Shown: piece by piece, positions 57,664 to 64,000 of the stretch
Layout: every line of letters starts with the position of its first letter
Position numbering within the stretch: the stretch's first letter is position 1
DNA from: JAGXSE01 sp040757295
GTDB lineage: Bacteria; Bacillota; PH28-bin88
Assembly: GCA_040757295.1 (NCBI GenBank)
Contig: JBFLXH010000005.1
Span: 38,325-102,324 of the forward strand
Length of the DNA: 64,000 nucleotides
Direction of reading: 5' to 3'
Notes under the pieces: model-generated
Database searches by the model: none
What the model saw: the letters and a program-made list of their open reading frames with translations, nothing else
Told to the model about the DNA's origin: nothing
Position numbers and translations under genes: made by a program

Positions 57664-58386
57664 TTAAATAATCCCTCTTTCTTTTAAGCTGATATAGCGG
57701 TTGTCTCCAATGATGACATGGTCTAACACATCAATACCCAAAATTTTGCCAGCCTCCCATAATCTTTTAGTTACCTCAATATCTTCTCGGCTAGGCGCCG
57801 GATCCCCACTGGGATGGTTATGTACCAGGATAACTGCGGCTGCACTGCGTTTAATGGGGTTTTTGAAAACTTCCCGCGGATGTACTAATGAACCGCTCAG
57901 GTGGCCAATGGAAACAGTATCTGCAGCCAGCAGGCGGTTTTTACTGTTGGTACTGAGCACTTTAAAGTACTCCCGGTCCAGCCACCGCATTTCTTCCATT
58001 AATAATGCCGCCACATCTTCCGGGGACTTTATCAATGGCTGGTCCCCATAGGAAGCGATGGCAATGCGGCGGCCAAGCTCTACAGCCGCTTTAATCTGGG
58101 CCGCCTTAGCAAAGCCCACTCCCTTAACGGCTTTTAAGTCCTCCAGAGAAGCCTCTGCCAAATAAGAGACCCCACTGGGCCGACTGAGAATAGAAGCAGC
58201 CAATTCCAACGCAGTTTCCCCTGCAGTGCCGGTTCCCAGCAGTATTGCCAGAAGTTCGGGGCTGGACAGCCCCTGAGCGCCCACAGCCACTAGTCTCTCT
58301 CTGGGGCGCATTTCTTCTGGGAGGTCCTTCATCGTATGGCTATACTGCACTCCCTGCCTTTCCTTTACTCCTCGGACCATTTGCAT
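57664..58386 (-). CDS. radC: RadC/YsxA family JAB1/MPN-domain protein
   Basis: The 240-residue protein has a helix-hairpin-helix N-terminal half (LAILLGTGTAGETALELA, LKAVKGVGFAKAAQIKAAVELG) and a C-terminal JAMM-like domain with the metal motif HNHPSGDPAPSREDIEVTKR. The old link to DNA repair is doubtful, and the function is not settled. Its place between maf and mreB is conserved in Firmicutes. Confidence 0.94.
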   Translation of the reverse strand: MQMVRGVKERQGVQYSHTMKDLPEEMRPRERLVAVGAQGLSSPELLAILLGTGTAGETALELAASILSRPSGVSYLAEASLEDLKAVKGVGFAKAAQIKAAVELGRRIAIASYGDQPLIKSPEDVAALLMEEMRWLDREYFKVLSTNSKNRLLAADTVSIGHLSGSLVHPREVFKNPIKRSAAAVILVHNHPSGDPAPSREDIEVTKRLWEAGKILGIDVLDHVIIGDNRYISLKERGII

Positions 58387-58399
58387 GACCCCTTTCCTC

Positions 58400-58978
58400 T
58401 TAGAGGACCCAGAGACCGAATTCCTTGAGTAGTTCTGCCAGCTTTGTTAAGGGCAAACCAACCACGTTATAATAACAGCCACTTATTTTTTCTATCAAAA
58501 GAGATCCCATTCCTTGAATGCCGTAAGCGCCTGCCTTGTCCATCGGCTCACCGGTATTCACATATGCTTCAATTTCCGCCAAGGACAGCTGCCGAAAAAA
58601 AACCTCCGTTTGCTGGAATGCCTTGCGGCATCGCCCTGACGCCGCGTCTACCAACGCTATGCCTGTAAAAACATGGTGGGATTGCCCGCTTAGACGCTCC
58701 AGCATTTCTACCGCTTCGGCCCGAGAGGTCGGTTTGCCCAGAATATCCCGGTTTCTGACCACAATCGTATCTGCCCCGATTACAAGGCCGTTGGACAGGT
58801 GTCTTGCAACACTGGCTGCTTTTTTCAGGGCCAGACCTTGCACCAGTATCCCATGGTTTTCGGACATTTCGGCTGGCACTGTTTCATCAACTTGGCTTGG
58901 AATTACTTCAAAATTAAGCCCAATCTGCCGCAGCAACTGTTCCCGTCTGGGTGAAGCAGAAGCAAGAATCAAACGCAT
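58400..58978 (-). CDS. maf: Maf nucleotide pyrophosphatase
   Basis: The 192-residue protein begins LILASASPRREQLLRQIGL and has SENHG, GADTIVV, GKPTSRAEAVEML, the Maf pattern. It hydrolyses dTTP/UTP and modified nucleotides and is linked with arrest of septation. AGGAGG precedes the ATG. It is followed by radC after 13 bases. Confidence 0.94.
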   Translation of the reverse strand: MRLILASASPRREQLLRQIGLNFEVIPSQVDETVPAEMSENHGILVQGLALKKAASVARHLSNGLVIGADTIVVRNRDILGKPTSRAEAVEMLERLSGQSHHVFTGIALVDAASGRCRKAFQQTEVFFRQLSLAEIEAYVNTGEPMDKAGAYGIQGMGSLLIEKISGCYYNVVGLPLTKLAELLKEFGLWVL

Positions 58979-59076
58979 ATTGGTCCTCCTTTATGCAAGG
59001 CAAAAGAAAAAGATAACGCCCCGGAACCGCAGTCCCTAAGACGTCTTCACAGATGAATTAAATTGGTTATCGCCAT

Positions 59077-59715
59077 CTAATACTTTCCTCGACGGTAGCC
59101 AAGATTAAAGGTTAAAATTTCTAGGTTTACAGATAAATCTACATTGCGAAACTCAATATCTTCAGGCAGTGTCAAGACCCGGGGGGCAAAGTTTAGGATG
59201 GCCTTTACCCCGGCCTTAACCAGCAAATTGGCTGTTGCCTGGGCATGCTCCGATGGCACTGCAATAATGCCGATAACGTTTCCTGCCTGGGAAATAATCT
59301 GTTCCATTTCCGAAAGAGGGTAGATTTCGATCCCGTTTAACTTATAACCAACTTTATGGGGGTCGTTGTCGAATATGGCGATAACCCGAAATCCCCTATT
59401 GCGGAACCCGCCATACATACAAAGAGCAGTTCCCAGGTTGCCTGCTCCTACAATAACCACTGGCCAGGAATGATGTAGGCCAAGGATTTTCATGATATGC
59501 CGGTGTAGGTCTTTGGCATTGTACCCCACACCCCGGGTGCCAAATTCACCAAAATAGGCTAAATCTTTCCGCACTTGTGCCGGGCTTACGCCAACACCCT
59601 CGGCAATTTCATCGGATGAAATGGTCACGACTCCCCGTTTATCAACTTGATCCAGGAAGCGGGAATATACCGAAAGACGAATAATGGTAGCCTCGGGAAT
59701 TTTCATGGTCTTCAA
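59077..59715 (-). CDS. rex: redox-sensing repressor Rex
   Basis: The 212-residue protein has the winged helix (IPEATIIRLSVYSRFLDQV, ISSDEIAEGVGVSPAQVRKDLAYFGEFGTRGVGY) and the NAD-binding domain (VVIVGAGNLGTALCMYGGF, IAIFDNDPHKVG). It represses fermentation and reductase genes until NADH rises. The start is TTG 59715 behind a G-rich box, or the ATG three codons on. Inverted TTCACA/TGTGAA arms upstream suggest self-control. Confidence 0.95.
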   Translation of the reverse strand: MKTMKIPEATIIRLSVYSRFLDQVDKRGVVTISSDEIAEGVGVSPAQVRKDLAYFGEFGTRGVGYNAKDLHRHIMKILGLHHSWPVVIVGAGNLGTALCMYGGFRNRGFRVIAIFDNDPHKVGYKLNGIEIYPLSEMEQIISQAGNVIGIIAVPSEHAQATANLLVKAGVKAILNFAPRVLTLPEDIEFRNVDLSVNLEILTFNLGYRRGKY

Positions 59716-59757
59716 GGTTTCTCATCCCCCCTTCTACACCTAAAAAACATGCAGGAT

Positions 59758-59788
59758 TTCACATTAAATTTTACATTTTAATTGTGAA
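59758..59788. promoter_or_regulatory. inverted Rex-like half-sites upstream of rex
   Basis: TTCACA (59758-59763) and TGTGAA (59783-59788) face each other across 19 AT-rich bases. The spacing is longer than in the standard Rex operator, so this is only a candidate. Confidence 0.35.
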
Positions 59789-59839
59789 TTATTCTATTTA
59801 GTTACCAAAAAACCTTTTTTTTTCGCGGGTTCAAGACAA

Positions 59840-61138
59840 TTATTTCCTCTCTGCCAGCAAAGACCTAATTTCTGCAATCGTGTAAAAGGAGCCTGTGGCA
59901 CATACCAGGTCATCAGGCCCGGCCAGGCTGATGGCTTTGTCAAGGGCCAGCCGGACATCTTCTTCCAAAAAGACGGAGTCCGTAAAACTGGCAGCCATGC
60001 GCCCCATTTCCTGCCAATCACCTGCCCTGGGGCTTAAGGGTTTTGTAACCACCACCGAATGAGCCAAGGGAGCCAAGAGACCCATTACTTTTTCTCTTTC
60101 CTTGTCCGCCAGCATCCCGATTAACAAAATTAGGCGCTTGTAGCGAAAAAACTCCACCAAAGCCTTTTGTAAAGTTAAGGCCCCGTCATAGTTATGGGCA
60201 ACATCGATCAGGATTGCCGGAGAATGGCCAAAGACCTCTAACCGGGCGGGCCAGCGGGTTAAGGCCAGCCCATGTCTTATTGCTTCCGAGGTGATCTGAA
60301 CCCCCCTTTTTCCCAGCACTTCAATTGTTAGAACGGCAGTAGCGGCATTGATCAGCTGATGTCTGCCCACCAGGGGTAAAAACAGCTCTTCGTACAAACC
60401 GTTTAACCCCTTTAAATTAAATAAAATACCATTACTGTCAGCCTTAATCTCTTCCCAGGCCATTAAATCATCAACAGAGTAAAGAGAGGCGTGTTCTTGG
60501 TCGCACTTTTCTTTGATCGCCCTCAAGGCCTCCGGGTGGCGGGCAGCGGTAACAACTAAACCGCCAGGCTTAATAATTCCGGCTTTTACTTGCGCAATTT
60601 CCCCGACAGTATTGCCCAGATATTCCATGTGGTCCAATCCAACATTGGTTATTACTGCCGCCAGGGGAAGAGGGATCACATTGGTTGAATCGATAGCCCC
60701 TCCCAGTCCCACCTCTAATACGGCAAAATCTACCTCTTCCTCGGCAAAATACACTAGGGACAGGGCCGTATTCACCTCAAACTCTGTAGGGTGTTCATGG
60801 CCTTCTGCTACCATCTGTTCCAGCAAAGGGCGGAGCCTCTTAATCAACCCGGCAACCCGGTCTTGCGGAATATCACAGCCATTTATTTTAGTCCTTTCGG
60901 TGTAGCTATGCAGGTGAGGCGAAGTGAATAAACCGGTCCTGTAGCCTGCTGCCTGCAGAATAGAGGCAATCATGACAGACGTAGAGCCTTTCCCGTTGGT
61001 ACCGCCCACATGAATAAACCTTAGCCGATGATGGGGGTTACCCAACAATCCCATAAGGTGAGTAATTCTGTCCAAACCAAAGTTATAGCCGAACTTTGTT
61101 AGGTCTGCCAGGTATTGAATAGCTTCCCGATAGTCCAC
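59840..61138 (-). CDS. folC: folylpolyglutamate/dihydrofolate synthase
   Basis: The 432-residue Mur-ligase family protein has the ATP loop VGGTNGKGSTSVMIASIL, the folate-binding GLFTSPHLHSYTERTKI, LEVGLGGAIDSTNV, and DVAHNYDGALTLQKAL. It adds glutamates to tetrahydrofolate and may also make dihydrofolate. The start is GTG 61138 behind GGGAAGGGG. It lies 45 bases after valS, as in many Firmicutes. Confidence 0.94.
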   Translation of the reverse strand: MDYREAIQYLADLTKFGYNFGLDRITHLMGLLGNPHHRLRFIHVGGTNGKGSTSVMIASILQAAGYRTGLFTSPHLHSYTERTKINGCDIPQDRVAGLIKRLRPLLEQMVAEGHEHPTEFEVNTALSLVYFAEEEVDFAVLEVGLGGAIDSTNVIPLPLAAVITNVGLDHMEYLGNTVGEIAQVKAGIIKPGGLVVTAARHPEALRAIKEKCDQEHASLYSVDDLMAWEEIKADSNGILFNLKGLNGLYEELFLPLVGRHQLINAATAVLTIEVLGKRGVQITSEAIRHGLALTRWPARLEVFGHSPAILIDVAHNYDGALTLQKALVEFFRYKRLILLIGMLADKEREKVMGLLAPLAHSVVVTKPLSPRAGDWQEMGRMAASFTDSVFLEEDVRLALDKAISLAGPDDLVCATGSFYTIAEIRSLLAERK

Positions 61139-61183
61139 TCTAATCCCCTTCCCAGCAGTAAACCTTGCAGATTATTTGGCATC

Positions 61184-63844
61184 TTAATTCGCCTGCAGTT
61201 GGGCAAGCCGGTCCTCAAGAGCTGCCTTTTTGGCCATATACTCCTGTTTTTTGGCCTCCTCTTTCTCCACAACTTCCTGGGGAGCCTTGGCCAGGAAACC
61301 CTGATTTTGCAATTTTCCTACCGTCCTCTCCAATTCCTTGGTCACCTCAGCCAACTCCTTGGACAGCCGCTTTATTTCCTTATCCAGATCAATTAGCCCT
61401 ACCAGGGGCAGGTAGATCTCCACACCAGCCACCACGGCTGCTGCAGCCTGGCTTGGTTTCTCCGAAAGTTCCCCAACTTCCAGCCTGATGGGTTCTGCCC
61501 CAGCAAGCTGCTGAATATAACTCATTCCAGTAATTAAGATTTCCTTAATCGATGCATTGCTTGCAACCAAAACTAATTCTACCCGTTTGCCCGGCGGAAC
61601 CCCCGTTTCTGCCCGCATATTCCGGGCAGCCCTGATCACATCCATAACCAGTTCCATTTCCTTTTCCAGAGGAGGGTTGTCCCACTGGACCTCTGCTTTT
61701 GGCCAGGCAGCAATCGAAATGCTTTCCCCGTCACCCTGCAGGTGATGCCAGATTTCCTCGGTAATAAACGGCATAAACGGATGCAAGAGCTGCATGGTCC
61801 CCGCCAGGACATGGCCTAAGACCATCTGGGCAGTATTTTTGCTCGCCTCAGTTTCTTTGCCGTATAACCGCGGCTTAACCAGTTCAATATACCAGTCGCA
61901 AAACTCGCTCCAGATAAAATCATAGAGAACCCGGGCCGCTTCCCCGATCTCATAGCGCTCCAACAAGGCGGTCGTATCCCGGACCGTCTTTTGATAACGG
62001 CTCAAGATCCATCTGTCGGCCAGTGAATACTCAGGCTCTTGGGAAAGGGGAACATATCCTTCCAGGTTCATCAAGACGAAACGGGATGCGTTCCAGATTT
62101 TATTGGCAAAATTGCGGGTGCCCTCCAGGCGCTCAAACTGGAAGCGCAGGTCATTCCCAGGAGTGTTGCCTGTCACCAGCATGAACCTTAAAGTGTCTGC
62201 CCCGTACTGGTCAATCACCTCGATGGGATCCACCCCGTTGCCCAGGGATTTAGACATTTTCCTTCCTTTAGCATCCAGCACCAGACCGTGGATGAACACT
62301 TCCCGGAAGGGCACTCCCGGCATGAATTCCAGCCCCATAAAGATCATGCGGGCTACCCAGAAAAAGATGATATCCCGGCCAGTTACCAACACAGAAGTTG
62401 GGTAGAAGTGGCCCAAATCCTTTGTTTCTTCCGGCCAACCCATGGTAGAAAAGGGCCAAAGGGCTGAACTGAACCAGGTATCCAGCACATCAGGATCCTG
62501 CACCAGTTCGCCACTGCCGCAACCGTCGCAGTTTTCAGGCGCCTCCTCCGAGCATATCTCCTGATGACATGACTGACAGTACCAGACAGGAATCCGGTGT
62601 CCCCACCATAATTGGCGGGAAATACACCAGTCCTTAATGTTTTCCAGCCATCCCAGGTATATTTTGGCGAACCGCTCAGGGACAAATTTTATCCGCCCAT
62701 CTTTGACAGCTTCCATGGCGGGCTCAGCCAGGGGGCGCATCCGCACAAACCATTGCTTCGACACTAGCGGCTCAATCACAGAATCACAGCGATAGCAATG
62801 ACCAACCGAATGACTTATCTCCTCGGTTAAAATCAAGAGCCCTTCAGCCTGCAAATCAGCCAAGACGCGCTGCCTGGCCTCATACCTGTCAAGACCTGCA
62901 TATTTACCAGCCTCCCTGGTCATCACAGCATCCTTGCCCACCACTGTTACATGAGGGAGGTTATGCCGGCTGCCGATTTCGAAGTCATTGGGATCATGGG
63001 CTGGTGTAATTTTCACCGCTCCGGTTCCAAAAGCAGGGTCCACATATGCATCGGCAATAACCGGGATTTCCCGATCCATCAAAGGCAGAATTACTGTCTG
63101 GCCAACCAGGTGTTGATATCGTCCATCCTCGGGATGTACCGCAACAGCGGTATCCCCCAGCATGGTTTCCGGCCTCGTGGTCGCCACGGTAATAAACTGG
63201 CCGGGGTTATCCTTTACCGGATACCTGATATGATAGAGCTGCCCTTCCCGGTCCTGGTGTTCAACTTCAATATCAGAAATGGTTGTCTGGCATTTGGGGC
63301 ACCAGTTTATTATATAGTTACCCCGGTAAATCAACCCCTTCCGGTACAGGCGGACAAAAACTTCTTTAACGGCCCGGGAGCAGCCTTCATCCATGGTAAA
63401 GCGCTCCCTTTGCCAGTCGCAAGATGCTCCCAAAAGCCGCAATTGGCTGGTAATCTTATTGCCATACTGGTGTTTCCAGTCCCATACTCGTTCCAGGAAT
63501 TTCTCCCGCCCCAAGTCATGCTTTGACAGGCCCTCCCTGGCAAGCTGTTCCTCTACTTTGGCCTGGGTAGCAATACCGGCATGATCCGTACCAGGCAGCC
63601 AGAGGGTATTGTAGCCCTGCATCCGCCGCCAACGGGTTAAGATGTCCTGCAGGGTATTGTCCAAGGCATGTCCCAGATGCAAGGAGCCGGTTACATTGGG
63701 GGGAGGCATGACAATGGAAAAAGGCTGTTGTTGAGGCTCTGGCAGCTGGTGAAAATAACCCCTTTCCTCCCAATTCCGGTACCACTTATTCTCAACCTCT
63801 TTTGGATCATAGGTGGTCGGTATTCCCGTTTTTGCAGCAGTCAT
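61184..63844 (-). CDS. valS: valyl-tRNA synthetase
   Basis: The 886-residue protein is full length. It has the HIGH motif as PPPNVTGSLHLGHAL near residue 50 and KMSKSLGNGVDP near 530. The editing domain contains TTRPETMLGDTAV and TGAVKITPAHDPND, and the C-terminal coiled coil arm contains LIDLDKEIKRLSKELAEVTKEL. It charges tRNA-Val and edits threonine. AGGAGGAAAG precedes the ATG. Unlike leuS it has no T-box: its upstream DNA is repeat B. Confidence 0.96.
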   Translation of the reverse strand: MTAAKTGIPTTYDPKEVENKWYRNWEERGYFHQLPEPQQQPFSIVMPPPNVTGSLHLGHALDNTLQDILTRWRRMQGYNTLWLPGTDHAGIATQAKVEEQLAREGLSKHDLGREKFLERVWDWKHQYGNKITSQLRLLGASCDWQRERFTMDEGCSRAVKEVFVRLYRKGLIYRGNYIINWCPKCQTTISDIEVEHQDREGQLYHIRYPVKDNPGQFITVATTRPETMLGDTAVAVHPEDGRYQHLVGQTVILPLMDREIPVIADAYVDPAFGTGAVKITPAHDPNDFEIGSRHNLPHVTVVGKDAVMTREAGKYAGLDRYEARQRVLADLQAEGLLILTEEISHSVGHCYRCDSVIEPLVSKQWFVRMRPLAEPAMEAVKDGRIKFVPERFAKIYLGWLENIKDWCISRQLWWGHRIPVWYCQSCHQEICSEEAPENCDGCGSGELVQDPDVLDTWFSSALWPFSTMGWPEETKDLGHFYPTSVLVTGRDIIFFWVARMIFMGLEFMPGVPFREVFIHGLVLDAKGRKMSKSLGNGVDPIEVIDQYGADTLRFMLVTGNTPGNDLRFQFERLEGTRNFANKIWNASRFVLMNLEGYVPLSQEPEYSLADRWILSRYQKTVRDTTALLERYEIGEAARVLYDFIWSEFCDWYIELVKPRLYGKETEASKNTAQMVLGHVLAGTMQLLHPFMPFITEEIWHHLQGDGESISIAAWPKAEVQWDNPPLEKEMELVMDVIRAARNMRAETGVPPGKRVELVLVASNASIKEILITGMSYIQQLAGAEPIRLEVGELSEKPSQAAAAVVAGVEIYLPLVGLIDLDKEIKRLSKELAEVTKELERTVGKLQNQGFLAKAPQEVVEKEEAKKQEYMAKKAALEDRLAQLQAN

Positions 63845-63878
63845 GGCTTTCCTCCTGTTCCATCAAACTAACTCTTTC

Positions 63879-64000
63879 AACTGGGTCTTGGCTTCAGTGG
63901 GGGATTGCTTCCCCCGCTGAAGCTTAGATTCGACCAGTTCTTGGCTCCGGTTTACCGGAGCTTAGAACTGGTTAATCCCATAGGGGGCCAGTTAATACAG
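63879..64000 (-). repeat. dispersed repeat B, two hairpins, cut by the window edge
   Basis: In reverse orientation, the first hairpin (63879 to about 63930) has arms like TCTAAGCTTCAGCGGGGG. A second (63933-63972) has 19-base arms beginning ACCAGTTCTTGGCTCCGG. TGTATTAACTGG near the edge equals the start of the hairpin part in the other copies. It lies 35 bases upstream of valS. Confidence 0.7.

Noticed and set aside
63845..64000. valS leader considered as a T-box because of its hairpins
   Set aside because: The T-box sequence GGGTGGNACCGCG is absent and the hairpins are copies of repeat B.

Overview
The window looks like chromosome of a spore-forming anaerobic Firmicute of the Clostridia, close to the Peptococcaceae/Desulfotomaculum/Pelotomaculum group. 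The reasons are the gene order obg-spo0B-rpmA-prp-rplU-rng-radical SAM pair, a T-box leader on leuS, an L27 with the Prp-cleaved N-terminus, strong AGGAGG ribosome binding sites with frequent TTG and GTG starts, and a tungsten-type aldehyde:ferredoxin oxidoreductase together with acyl-CoA chemistry typical of syntrophic or fermentative anaerobes. The species cannot be named from sequence alone. Almost every gene lies on the minus strand.

The right end (52.8-63.8 kb) is a housekeeping block: valS, folC, rex, maf, radC, mreB, mreC, mreD and mrdA. The left half (3.1-23.7 kb) continues the same ancestral cell shape, division and translation cluster: rodA, a Clp-fold serine protease, a SpoIVFA-like M23 protein, two radical SAM-linked genes, rng, rplU, prp, rpmA, spo0B, obg, yhbY, proB, proA, nadD, an RRM protein, yqeK, rsfS, T-box-leuS, comEA and a thiolase. 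minC, minD and minE (43.7-45.4 kb) sit between two insertions into this cluster.

The first insertion (23.9-43.6 kb) is a metabolic island. It holds an amino-acid permease, a tungsten-type oxidoreductase, a GABA/5-aminovalerate-type aminotransferase, a fused ADP-forming acyl-CoA synthetase, a class III CoA-transferase, a TRAP-TAXI transporter, a biotin carrier, a carboxyltransferase, a glutaryl-CoA dehydrogenase-like enzyme and two sigma-54 activators. I read it as a route from 5-aminovalerate and glutarate to crotonyl-CoA through free glutaconyl-CoA. The dehydrogenase has Val in place of the Tyr before its catalytic Glu, the exchange known for non-decarboxylating glutaryl-CoA dehydrogenases. 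Five sigma-54 (-24/-12) promoter sequences precede the transcription units. A 16-bp inverted repeat, AATGC(A/G)-N4-(C/T)GCATT-like, recurs upstream of them and of both activators, whose DNA-recognition helices are nearly identical. This is the most interesting system in the window.

The second insertion (45.5-52.6 kb), between mrdA and minC, is an accessory region. It holds two IS66 left-end remnants, a diguanylate cyclase with a small secreted protein gene, a Phd/PIN toxin-antitoxin pair, a broken HNH gene and an Xre-ImmA/IrrE-PIN cassette with its own promoter and operator-like inverted repeat. MinC next to it lacks its N-terminal domain.

Two families of small hairpin-forming dispersed repeats, here called A (about 105 bp) and B (57-bp hairpin core), occur several times. 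Near 7.7-8.1 kb one is inserted inside the other, and at 49.8 kb one interrupts a gene. Other lesions are a 7-bp duplication that shifts the frame of a flavin reductase gene and a tandem repeat that has extended the yhbY reading frame.
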